Shown here one piece after another: positions 9,102-16,924 of a DNA stretch of 64,000 nt. A program made the translations under genes and the position numbers. Within the stretch, counting starts at the first letter, position 1; each line of letters starts with the position of its first letter. The DNA comes from Flavobacterium azooxidireducens. Its GTDB lineage: Bacteria > Bacteroidota > Bacteroidia > Flavobacteriales > Flavobacteriaceae. Where the stretch lies: NCBI RefSeq assembly GCF_023195775.1, contig NZ_CP096205.1:3102001-3166000 (forward strand), written 5' to 3'. The notes under the pieces were generated by a model, which was given only the letters and a program-made list of their open reading frames with translations, was not told the origin of the DNA and made no database searches.

Positions 9102-9896
9102 ATGAAAAAGTTTATTGCATTAGTATTATTTGTTTCTCTATTGTCGGGATGTGAAATTGAAAATATCAATTATAAAGTTCCATTGGTTATTTCGTATGAA
9201 CCTGAAAATGTTTTAACAAATAGTGCTATTTTAGGTGGAATCGTGCTTGCCGAAGGCGGAAAAGATGTTACAGAATATGGTGTGGTTGTAAGCACTTCTG
9301 AAAATCCTACAATAAACGATACTAAAGTAGTTATAGGAAATCGTTTAGGTGAATTTTTTATTGCTTATAGCAATTTACAACCTGCAACAACCTATTTTTA
9401 TAGAGCATACGGAGTCAATGAAGTGGGAGCAGGCTACGGAGAATCCTATCAGTTTACCACTGGTGTTGCTACACCTTGTAATCCTACGCAGCCAAACCGA
9501 GTTGATTACGGTTTTGGGCAACTTAATGTTAATAATGTTTCATTAAATGAAGATGCTTATTATTCAGAAAGTGGAAATTTAGAATTTGAAGCTACGAGTT
9601 CTTTTTCAGCCGCCAGAATTTTTGTAAGCTTTAATGAAATTAATGCAAATTATCCTCTAACTGGAGAATATACCATAACAAATGAAAGCAATTTTAATTC
9701 GTTTAATAACCTCTCTAAAGGTAAAGCTAGATTAAATATTATGAATTTTGGCATGGGTGGACCAGCGGCAGCAACTGCACAACCCGGTACTAAAATTTAT
9801 GTAGAAAACGATGGATTTGTGATGACTATTATTTTTTGCAATACGTCTATGGGTAATTATTCATTAAACGGAAAGTTTTCTAAAGTAATTAATTAA
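9102..9896 (+). CDS. Lipoprotein with a fibronectin III-like domain
   Basis: A 264-residue lipoprotein: signal MKKFIALVLFVSLLSG followed by the lipid-bearing Cys17. Residues about 30-122 match the FN3-like repeat common in Bacteroidota surface proteins (GVVVSTSENPTINDT, LQPATTYFYRAYGVNEVG, YGESYQFTTG). The C-terminal half (about 125-264) is beta-rich and not recognised. Probably exported and membrane-anchored; no enzymatic motif. Confidence 0.75.
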   Translation: MKKFIALVLFVSLLSGCEIENINYKVPLVISYEPENVLTNSAILGGIVLAEGGKDVTEYGVVVSTSENPTINDTKVVIGNRLGEFFIAYSNLQPATTYFYRAYGVNEVGAGYGESYQFTTGVATPCNPTQPNRVDYGFGQLNVNNVSLNEDAYYSESGNLEFEATSSFSAARIFVSFNEINANYPLTGEYTITNESNFNSFNNLSKGKARLNIMNFGMGGPAAATAQPGTKIYVENDGFVMTIIFCNTSMGNYSLNGKFSKVIN

Positions 9897-9924
9897 TGAG
9901 GTTAAGCGATTTGATTACATGGTC

Positions 9925-10950
9925 TTAACTATCACTAGCGGTATCATATTTCTTGATTGCTCTTTCTAAAATAGTCTTCATTCTATTTCGTAAGCGTTCC
10001 GGTTTAATGATTTCAATTCCATTTCCAAAACCCAACAGCAAACGTTCCATTTCATAATTTTCAATCAGAAAAAGGTTGATGATAATACTTCCATCTTCAT
10101 TTTGTTGCAAGACGCGTTGTGAGTGATGCAGTGGCTTTGTTATCACATACGGAGCATTAATTGAATCAATCCAAAGCTGAATTACTCTCGGTTGTAAGCC
10201 TTCATTTACGGTAACACCAATTACATTTTTATAATATTTTTCAACATCAAAATGATGATCTAAAAAAGGCATTTGAAAATCATAATCAATTTTGATAATT
10301 CGGTCTAAAGCCAAATTTGAAATGGGATGAGTTCCTTTCTTCTTTCCCACCACAAACCAACGGTTATTGAATTCTTTCAGAATAAACGGATGAAAATTAA
10401 ATTGGTTTTCTTCTTTGGATTTGAAAGATTTATAGGTGATTACTAAAACTATTTTCTTCACAATGGCTTGATAAATTTCATCCAAAAAATGTAACCCTTT
10501 CAAACTTTCGTTTTTGTCTAAATGAATGACCGGTTGCGTATGTGATTTCTCCGCATAAATCTTGTCCTCCAATCGCTGAACGATATCCGAGACATCGCTA
10601 AAAAGTGAAAAATCTTTGAATTGTTTCAACATCGAAACCGTTTCAGTCAGCACATTAATATCCGTTTCGGTTAAAGGAATATCAGTAATCGTGAAACCTT
10701 CTTCCGCATAATGATAAAACTTTTTGTCATACACTTCAATTGGAGCATTATAACCCAATTTTTCGCTTCTCATCATCTGAATATCCAATTGAATTGTTCT
10801 TTTGCTAACCGGATTTTCTTTTCCTTCATACTCATACAAAGCCTCACTACAGGCGTTTATCAAATCGTCTAACGTCCATTGACGATAGGTGTTTTGCAAA
10901 CATTTATCTATGGTTTTGTAGCGGATGAGGGCGTTTTTGTTTTGTGACAT
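9925..10950 (-). CDS. WYL-domain transcriptional regulator
   Basis: A 341-residue protein. Residues 1-90 form a winged helix-turn-helix (RYKTIDKCLQ..., SKRTIQLDIQMMRSE); the WYL domain covers about 150-250 (VLVITYKSFKSKEENQFNFHPFILKEFNNRWFVVG shows the family pattern of a strand then W) followed by a WCX-like C-terminal region. WYL proteins sense nucleic acid or nucleotide ligands and often control defence and DNA- or RNA-damage genes. Its start is 56 bp after the helicase-nuclease gene, so the two form one operon. It is the best local candidate to bind the palindrome at 15087 and 24548 (inference). Confidence 0.85.
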   Translation of the reverse strand: MSQNKNALIRYKTIDKCLQNTYRQWTLDDLINACSEALYEYEGKENPVSKRTIQLDIQMMRSEKLGYNAPIEVYDKKFYHYAEEGFTITDIPLTETDINVLTETVSMLKQFKDFSLFSDVSDIVQRLEDKIYAEKSHTQPVIHLDKNESLKGLHFLDEIYQAIVKKIVLVITYKSFKSKEENQFNFHPFILKEFNNRWFVVGKKKGTHPISNLALDRIIKIDYDFQMPFLDHHFDVEKYYKNVIGVTVNEGLQPRVIQLWIDSINAPYVITKPLHHSQRVLQQNEDGSIIINLFLIENYEMERLLLGFGNGIEIIKPERLRNRMKTILERAIKKYDTASDS

Positions 10951-10960
10951 TTTTTTTGAG

Positions 10961-11002
10961 TTGTCGGTTGTCGGTCGTCTGTTGTTTGTTATCAGTATTA
11001 TC
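10961..11002. repeat. Heptad repeat array, GTTNNNN type
   Basis: The stretch reads in 7-base steps GTTGTCG, GTTGTCG, GTCGTCT, GTTGTTT, GTTATCA. It sits in the gap between the helicase gene and the WYL gene. Arrays with the same period and the GTT start recur at 16617, 34621, 51343, 52442 and 53903. Confidence 0.6.
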
Positions 11003-11006
11003 TTTA

Positions 11007-14000
11007 CTAATCAACCACTTTTCCCTTCCATTTCAAGGTTTCTCTTTCGGGGTTTTGCCACCAATGTTGACTCCATATCCGCTGGTAATCAAATCCGGCT
11101 TTTTTGAGAATTTTTTCTTTGTGAATGTCTTCCAAATAAGCCAATTCACCACGGTATTCTTCTTTACTCAAACATTCTACAGCAATGTTTTTTCCACTAT
11201 TTGTTTTGATGAGCATATCTAAATTATATCCTCCAAACGGATGATTAATCAGAATTTCAGCTTCAGGCATACCGTTTTTTAATTGTTTGTACACTTGTTC
11301 TTTGAACTTATTTTTTAAGTCATTCTCAGAAACAGTTTGTTTATTACTAAATTGATCTAAATCATGCAAAATTTCTTTTCTTTTGTTTTCATTTTCATCG
11401 CTAACAGCTTTGCAATAGGCTAAATAAGCATAAAAAACAGCACGACGATTGTTGCTTCCTTCTTGCTTTAAAACCTCTTTGTAGTTACTGTAACTTTCAG
11501 TTGGAATGGAATTACAGATATAAATCTTTTCTTTCGCTCTAGTCACAATCACATTCAGTAATTTATAGCCTTTAGAATGGTTTATTGGGCCAAAACTTTG
11601 AATAAATTTCCCGTCTTTTTTTCTGCCATAGGTGGTCGAAATAATGATAATATCTCGTTCATCACCTTGAATGTTTTCTAAGTTTTTTATAAATAATCCG
11701 GCCGCTTCTAATTGCGTAATTTTTTCTCTGAAATCACTGTTTTCTTCCAAACTTTGTTTGTAAGCAATTTTTCGTTTGATGTAATTTCGTTGCGTTATAT
11801 TAAATGTTGCAATTCCAACAGAAGGATATTTTCCGGCAGCATTTGGTTGAATTTCTTCTAAAATTTCTACGATTTTATCCGCTTCTTCTTCATTAATATG
11901 TTCATGAAAAATTCCGTTTACTTCAAAAAATTCAATTGGTTTTTGATTGTTTAAAGCGGGTAATGGTTTCAATCGAGCATCATAAAATGCATGATTGGAA
12001 AAGTCAATCAAATACGGATGTCTGGAACGGTAATGAAAATCTAAATGGTTTTTATCAAATTTATATTCCAACGCAAAATCCAACAGCGATTCAATGTTTA
12101 ATAAAGCATTTTTTTGAGTGATAACGGTTTCTTCCTCCAAATCATCTTCGTCTTCAAACGAACCGTCAAACACTTTACTAAAGTAATTGGACGGCGGCAT
12201 TTGGTGTTCATCACCGGCAATAATAATATTTTTCCCTTTCAACAATGCCGGTAAATTGTCTTCTAATTTGAGCTGACTGGCTTCGTCAAATACCACATTA
12301 TCAAAATAGAAATTTTTTCCTTGAAATAAATTACAACACACATCGGGAGTCGTAAATAAAACTGGAAAAAAGGCAGTAAACAAATCGGTATCCATATTCA
12401 CAATTTGTCGTAACGTAAGCCGATTAAATTTTACACTTTTACGTTTGTTATATAAATTGGCCACCGTAATTTCTTTGTTTTCTTTTTCAAAATGAACGGC
12501 TGCTTTCAATTGTTTATTTTTCCAATAACTTTCAATGTAATTTTTTTGCGTACCGGAAAAATAAACCAATTTTTTTGCCATCGAAGCATAATGTTCTTCA
12601 CTGAAATTGAGACTATTATTCGAATTGTTTTTCAGCAAAAGATTTAAATAAGCAAACAAAAACGAGTCTTTCCAATACTTTACCGGATAAAGATGCGTAA
12701 GAATTTGTTTTTGAAAATTAGTTAACGATTGATGAAACGCATGCCAATTGTAAGCAATCAAAAACGGATTGTCCGGATGCATTTTATTCGCTTCATGTTG
12801 ATTTAAAACAGTAGTTATACTTTCATTGAACTGCGGAAAAGTAGTTCCCATTTCCAATTGATGCAACCAATTATCCTCTTGTAGCGATCGTTTTAGTTTT
12901 TTAGTTTTTAAAACGATTTGATCCAAATCGGCATTTTGATAATTGCGTTCAAAAAAGTTTAATAAGTCAGTTTGTTTAAAATCATTTTCCATTTTTTCGG
13001 AAAACGTTTGTTTGGCTAACTCGATTTTGTCTTCATAATTCTTGCATTCCAATAAGTTTTGCCACAAATTAGCAGTGATTTCTATCGGATAAAAATTTTG
13101 ATGCAAACTGATGGTTTTGATTTTCTTACCCAATTCCCGCAAGGTTTCCTGATGTTGCAAAACCGTTTTTTTGGAAGAAGAAAACCAAGAAGAAACTTTA
13201 TAGAAAAAACCATTGGTTTTAGCGAGATTAAATTCATCACTTTGCTCGCCTAAAGTGGCGGTTAGCACAAACATTTCGTTTCGGCTTTTTTGTAGTTCTT
13301 CCAGTTGAAGAGTAAATTCTTCCTTTCGTTTGGTATAATAAAATGCTTCGTAATTCTTTATAATTTGATTGATTTTCTGCCAATCAGATTGGTACTTCTG
13401 AAAAGCTTCATTCAAACCAAGTTGGCTAGTAAAGGCATCGGTTTCGGTAATTTTAGTTGAATTGTAAAACAAATTTTCGCTGTAGGGTTTGAACTTGTCA
13501 TACAACGGTTGACCTTGCTCGATCATTTCCGTTAGCCTAATCCATTCTTCCGAATCAAATGCAAACGGCAAGGCTTGTAGGTTGACGTCTTCTTTTAACG
13601 TTAAACTATCCAATAATTGCCCAATGATTTCCGACCAGCTTTGATTGTTAATCAGCTGTTCATTTAATTTGTGATGTACGGCGTTAATCTCATTTTTAGA
13701 CAAATGAATGCTATCCAATTGTTCTTGCAAAACACTCTGTGGATACACTTGTGTGGCTTCTTTAAATTTGGTATTATCCACCACATTTCGAACTGCATCC
13801 ACCACATTTTTCCGGTCGGAAACGCTGTCTTTAATCATCACACAATACTTGTCTAATTTATGGTTTTGCATGGCAGTTTGCAAGACTTCCAAAGCGGTTT
13901 GTTTCTCACATACTACTATGGTTTTTTGCTTGTTTTCCAATGCATTGATTAGCAAAGCCGTTAAGGTTTGACTTTTTCCTGTTCCGGGTGGACCTTGAAT

Positions 14001-15020
14001 AACTATTTTGGAATTGGTTTTTAGAGATTCTAACACACCTTGTTGCGATGGGTCGGTTTCAACAGCCGTGATCGATTGAAATACTTTTTCGATTGCCGCT
14101 TTTTCTTCCGCTTTAAAATTCGAAATCAAATCGCCATAATCATTGATGATGTTTTGCTTTTGTACTTCAAACAACGAAAAGAGTCCGCATTTTTCAATAA
14201 CTGCATCGCCTTTTTTGGGTAAAAGTTTTTCGTAAGCCGCTTTGTTTTTGATTGGTAAAATGGCTTCGTAATTGTTCAGAATAAAATCTAGGTTTTGATC
14301 TACATGCAATTGCTGCAAAATCGATTGACAAATGGCTTGCAATTCCGGTTTGTCAATCTTGCCATCTTCAAGCATTTCAGCCGGAATGGGTTCTAAAAAA
14401 ACACCCGAATCGGTTTGCAAATGATTGATTAATACTTCATTCAGATAGATTGGATCTTCTTCGGTGCGGCTCACTTCCCACGTATTCATTTCCGGTGAAG
14501 GCTTGATTTTAATAGACCAAATCAGAATAGGAGAAACCGAAATTTGTCCGTCGTGCATATCTCTTCTAATCAATAGCGGAAAACCAAATCCTAACGAATT
14601 CAATCCTTTTTCGGACTGAATTACTTCATTTTGAAAAATCAGATTTTCCAATCCTGAAGCCAATTTTTGTAAATCAATCAACCGTTCGGCTTCTTCTTTA
14701 CTCAGGTCGGTTGTTTTTTCTTTTACTTTGGGTTTGGGCTCAAAATCTTCATAGTCATTCAAATAAATACTGTCGCTTTTTGTTGCAACTTCCTGAGCTT
14801 TCTGGGGTTTGTCATGAATGGAAAATTTGAAATTCACATTCCGCAATGTCAGCAAATCCAATATAAAATGTTCCGGTAAGCTTTTGTGAATGGTAGCCAA
14901 ACGTGCCAAATCGAATTTATACCTCGAATTTCCGGGAATAGCATTCAAGTGAATGGTTCTGCGGTTTCCTACTTTTAATTTGGTTTGAAAGGCTTGAAAA
15001 ATATCCGGTGTAAAATTCAT
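11007..15020 (-). CDS. SF1 helicase with C-terminal Vsr-like nuclease domain
   Basis: A 1337-residue COG1112-type superfamily 1 helicase. An N-terminal region (1-300) carries DUF4011-like features. Walker A is GPPGTGKSQT (about 342) and the DExx box VFDEASQ (about 911) is followed by IAGDEHQMPPS. Motifs for the second RecA domain follow (FHYRSRHPYLIDFSN, IQGDERDIIIISTTYG, NVIVTRAKEKIYI). The region between 390 and 880 is a long helical insertion. The last ~110 residues (DMLIKTNSGKNIAVECLS, LKKAGFDYQRIWSQHWW) match the DUF559/Vsr-like nuclease fold found at the end of such helicases. Likely role is nucleic-acid surveillance or defence. It leads the operon with the WYL regulator and diverges from rtcB. 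Confidence 0.85.
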   Translation of the reverse strand: MNFTPDIFQAFQTKLKVGNRRTIHLNAIPGNSRYKFDLARLATIHKSLPEHFILDLLTLRNVNFKFSIHDKPQKAQEVATKSDSIYLNDYEDFEPKPKVKEKTTDLSKEEAERLIDLQKLASGLENLIFQNEVIQSEKGLNSLGFGFPLLIRRDMHDGQISVSPILIWSIKIKPSPEMNTWEVSRTEEDPIYLNEVLINHLQTDSGVFLEPIPAEMLEDGKIDKPELQAICQSILQQLHVDQNLDFILNNYEAILPIKNKAAYEKLLPKKGDAVIEKCGLFSLFEVQKQNIINDYGDLISNFKAEEKAAIEKVFQSITAVETDPSQQGVLESLKTNSKIVIQGPPGTGKSQTLTALLINALENKQKTIVVCEKQTALEVLQTAMQNHKLDKYCVMIKDSVSDRKNVVDAVRNVVDNTKFKEATQVYPQSVLQEQLDSIHLSKNEINAVHHKLNEQLINNQSWSEIIGQLLDSLTLKEDVNLQALPFAFDSEEWIRLTEMIEQGQPLYDKFKPYSENLFYNSTKITETDAFTSQLGLNEAFQKYQSDWQKINQIIKNYEAFYYTKRKEEFTLQLEELQKSRNEMFVLTATLGEQSDEFNLAKTNGFFYKVSSWFSSSKKTVLQHQETLRELGKKIKTISLHQNFYPIEITANLWQNLLECKNYEDKIELAKQTFSEKMENDFKQTDLLNFFERNYQNADLDQIVLKTKKLKRSLQEDNWLHQLEMGTTFPQFNESITTVLNQHEANKMHPDNPFLIAYNWHAFHQSLTNFQKQILTHLYPVKYWKDSFLFAYLNLLLKNNSNNSLNFSEEHYASMAKKLVYFSGTQKNYIESYWKNKQLKAAVHFEKENKEITVANLYNKRKSVKFNRLTLRQIVNMDTDLFTAFFPVLFTTPDVCCNLFQGKNFYFDNVVFDEASQLKLEDNLPALLKGKNIIIAGDEHQMPPSNYFSKVFDGSFEDEDDLEEETVITQKNALLNIESLLDFALEYKFDKNHLDFHYRSRHPYLIDFSNHAFYDARLKPLPALNNQKPIEFFEVNGIFHEHINEEEADKIVEILEEIQPNAAGKYPSVGIATFNITQRNYIKRKIAYKQSLEENSDFREKITQLEAAGLFIKNLENIQGDERDIIIISTTYGRKKDGKFIQSFGPINHSKGYKLLNVIVTRAKEKIYICNSIPTESYSNYKEVLKQEGSNNRRAVFYAYLAYCKAVSDENENKRKEILHDLDQFSNKQTVSENDLKNKFKEQVYKQLKNGMPEAEILINHPFGGYNLDMLIKTNSGKNIAVECLSKEEYRGELAYLEDIHKEKILKKAGFDYQRIWSQHWWQNPERETLKWKGKVVD

Positions 15021-15086
15021 CTTTAAAAAGCGATAAGTTAAGAGGTAAATATAGAATTTTTTGGTTTATTTAGAGAAAATATTTTA

Positions 15087-15125
15087 CTACGCAAAATAAT
15101 TGCGTAGCAATGCTTAAATCTTTGT
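15087..15125 (+). promoter_or_regulatory. Palindromic operator with promoter-like box, rtcB/helicase intergenic region
   Basis: Half-sites CTACGCAA and TTGCGTAG flank AATAA (15087-15107). Eight bases later stands AAATCTTTGT (15116-15125), a near match to the -7 box TAnnTTTG, 63 bp before rtcB. The 167-bp region separates rtcB (plus) from the helicase/WYL operon (minus), so one site could control both. A second copy at 24548 has one mismatch in the palindrome and the same 8-base spacing. Binding by a dimeric regulator is inferred. Confidence 0.65.
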
Positions 15126-15136
15126 AACAGAAAATC

Positions 15137-15169
15137 AACCCGACTGTTGCAACGGACAACAGTCGGGTT
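15137..15169 (+). promoter_or_regulatory. Perfect 13-bp hairpin in the rtcB leader
   Basis: AACCCGACTGTTG pairs with CAACAGTCGGGTT around a 7-base loop, starting 12 bp after the promoter-like box and ending 18 bp before the rtcB ATG. There is no T run, so it is not a plain terminator. It would fold in the mRNA leader; it could stabilise or regulate the message, or be another member of the short palindromes scattered in this window. Confidence 0.6.
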
Positions 15170-15187
15170 CACAAAAGGAAAGAAAAC

Positions 15188-16609
15188 ATGAACACACCAA
15201 TCAACGGAAACGATTTATTAGCCTTGGGATACGAACAAGGTTCGATCATGGGCATTGCTCTACGCATCAATAAAAAAAGAACCGGATACAACCGTGCCGA
15301 AATGATGACGCATTATGTCTCTGTTTTAGCCCAACCGGAAAACTATTTGGATGACAAAGTCTTTGGCAAATTAGCCACTGCCATCATCGAAAAAAGCAAT
15401 GAAAAGCCGGAAGATTTTATTCAGTTAAATCCCGAAACCAAAGCCTATGTTGCCTATGGTTCCGATCATATTGAACAAGGTGCCATCAAACAAATGGAAA
15501 TTGCCATGCAGTTACCTGTTACCGTTGCCGGAGCCTTGATGCCCGATGCTCACCAAGGCTATGGTTTGCCAATTGGAGGGGTTTTGGCCACCAACAATGC
15601 CATTATTCCGTATGGAGTGGGCGTGGATATTGGCTGCAGAATGGCACTTTCTATTTATGATATTGCAGCAGATTTCTATTTTGAAAACGAAGATAAATTC
15701 AAACGTGAATTAATTGCTCATACTAAATTTGGAGCCGGTCACGGTTTTCATGGACAGTATAAAACCGATCATGCCGTGTTGGAAAGCAAAGACTTTGACA
15801 CCAATCCATTCATCAAAAACCTGAAAGACAAAGCGTGGTCGCAATTGGGTTCATCGGGAGGTGGAAATCACTTTGTGGAATTCGGTATTTTAGAATTTGC
15901 TCAAGACGATGCGGTGTTAAACATCCCGAAAGGAAACTATGTGGCGTTGTTAACCCATTCTGGTTCCAGAGGTTTTGGAGCTACGATTGCCGGACATTAT
16001 ACCAAACTAGCCAAAGACGTTTGCAAGTTACCCGAAGTGGCCAAAAACTTAGCCTATTTGGATTTAAACTCGCAATTGGGACAAGAATATTGGTTGGCAA
16101 TGAATTTAGCCGGCGATTATGCGTCGGCTTGTCACGAAGTGATTCACGACAAAATTGCCAACGCCTTGGGAGCAACCGTTTTGGCAAAAGTGGAAAACCA
16201 CCACAACTTTGCTTGGAAAGAAGTGTGGAATGGCGAAGAAGTCATCGTTCACCGAAAAGGAGCTACTCCAGCCGGAAAAGACGTGATGGGAATTATCCCT
16301 GGCAGTATGACTGCACCCGGATTTTTGGTGCGAGGAAAAGGCGAGGAGCAAGCGATTAATTCTGCCTCACACGGAGCGGGACGACAAATGAGCCGAACCC
16401 AAGCCGAAAAAACCATTACCAAAAACGCCATGCAAACCATCCTAAAGGACCACGGCGTTACCTTAATTGGTGCCGGCTTAGACGAAGCTCCAATGGCCTA
16501 CAAAGACATTCATCAAGTGATGGCTGCCCAACAGGAATTGGTGGACGTAGTGGCGAAGTTTACACCGAAGTTGGTGAGAATGGCGGATGATGGGAGCCGG
16601 GAGGATTAG
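15188..16609 (+). CDS. rtcB: RNA-splicing ligase RtcB
   Basis: A 473-residue RtcB ligase. It joins RNA 2',3'-cyclic phosphate (or 3'-phosphate) ends to 5'-OH ends using GTP and Mn2+, in tRNA and rRNA repair. Metal and guanylate motifs are intact: MPDAHQGYGLPIGGV, GVDIGCRM (metal-binding Cys), GSSGGGNHFVEFG, HSGSRGFG, ENHHNFAW and ASHGAGRQMSR, whose histidine is the guanylated residue in characterised RtcB. No archease gene is seen nearby. It diverges from the helicase/WYL operon across a shared palindromic operator, unlike the rtcR-controlled operons of enterobacteria. Codon use and G+C are higher than in the CHAT gene that follows. Confidence 0.96.
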   Translation: MNTPINGNDLLALGYEQGSIMGIALRINKKRTGYNRAEMMTHYVSVLAQPENYLDDKVFGKLATAIIEKSNEKPEDFIQLNPETKAYVAYGSDHIEQGAIKQMEIAMQLPVTVAGALMPDAHQGYGLPIGGVLATNNAIIPYGVGVDIGCRMALSIYDIAADFYFENEDKFKRELIAHTKFGAGHGFHGQYKTDHAVLESKDFDTNPFIKNLKDKAWSQLGSSGGGNHFVEFGILEFAQDDAVLNIPKGNYVALLTHSGSRGFGATIAGHYTKLAKDVCKLPEVAKNLAYLDLNSQLGQEYWLAMNLAGDYASACHEVIHDKIANALGATVLAKVENHHNFAWKEVWNGEEVIVHRKGATPAGKDVMGIIPGSMTAPGFLVRGKGEEQAINSASHGAGRQMSRTQAEKTITKNAMQTILKDHGVTLIGAGLDEAPMAYKDIHQVMAAQQELVDVVAKFTPKLVRMADDGSRED

Positions 16610-16611
16610 TT

Positions 16612-16757
16612 GAAGGTTGCGGGTTGCGAGTTGCGAGTTGCGGGTTGCGGGTTTCAGGTTTCAGGTTGCTTGGTAATTGGTGAGAATGTTTTTCTTACAA
16701 AGCAGTTTGTTTGAATGAACGTAACTCAGCATCTCAGCAACTCAGCCCCTCAAAAAA
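16612..16757. repeat. Heptad array followed by octad array
   Basis: 16617-16670 reads GTTGCGG, GTTGCGA, GTTGCGA, GTTGCGG, GTTGCGG, GTTTCAG, GTTTCAG in exact 7-base steps. At 16724-16755 an 8-base phase follows: AACTCAGC, ATCTCAGC, AACTCAGC, CCCTCAAA. Both lie directly after rtcB and hold no ORF. Confidence 0.75.
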
Positions 16758-16793
16758 ATGTTAATAAATCAACCGCAAAGTCAATATATTACA

Positions 16794-16825
16794 TTGGTTT
16801 TGTGGTTGGTTTTTTGTTAAATTTG
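16794..16825 (+). promoter_or_regulatory. Promoter upstream of the CHAT gene
   Basis: TAAATTTG (16818-16825) matches TAnnTTTG, with TTG at 16794 spaced 21 bp upstream. It is about 100 bp before the CHAT ATG and just before the ORF fragment at 16833, so it may be the promoter of the older gene now feeding CHAT. Confidence 0.5.
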
Positions 16826-16832
16826 TTAAAGT

Positions 16833-16901
16833 ATGAAAGATAAAATACTGGAATAGTTAAAAGAAAAAGAAGGCACCTTTGTTACATCTAATTTAAAATG
16901 A
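16833..16901 (+). pseudogene. N-terminal gene fragment with in-frame stop, left of CHAT gene
   Basis: ATG AAA GAT AAA ATA CTG GAA TAG TTA AAA GAA ... reads MKDKILE-stop-LKEKEGTFVTSNLK-stop. The pattern resembles the first helix of a small regulatory or DNA-binding protein with one codon turned to TAG. Together with the fragment after the CHAT gene it suggests a gene broken when the CHAT gene arrived. The family is not recognised and the reading is tentative. Confidence 0.35.
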
Positions 16902-16924
16902 TTAATTCATAAAATAACTTCTTT

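Noticed and set aside
15835..16440. Frames inside rtcB on both strands
   Set aside because: Shadows of the strongly conserved rtcB frame caused by its higher G+C.
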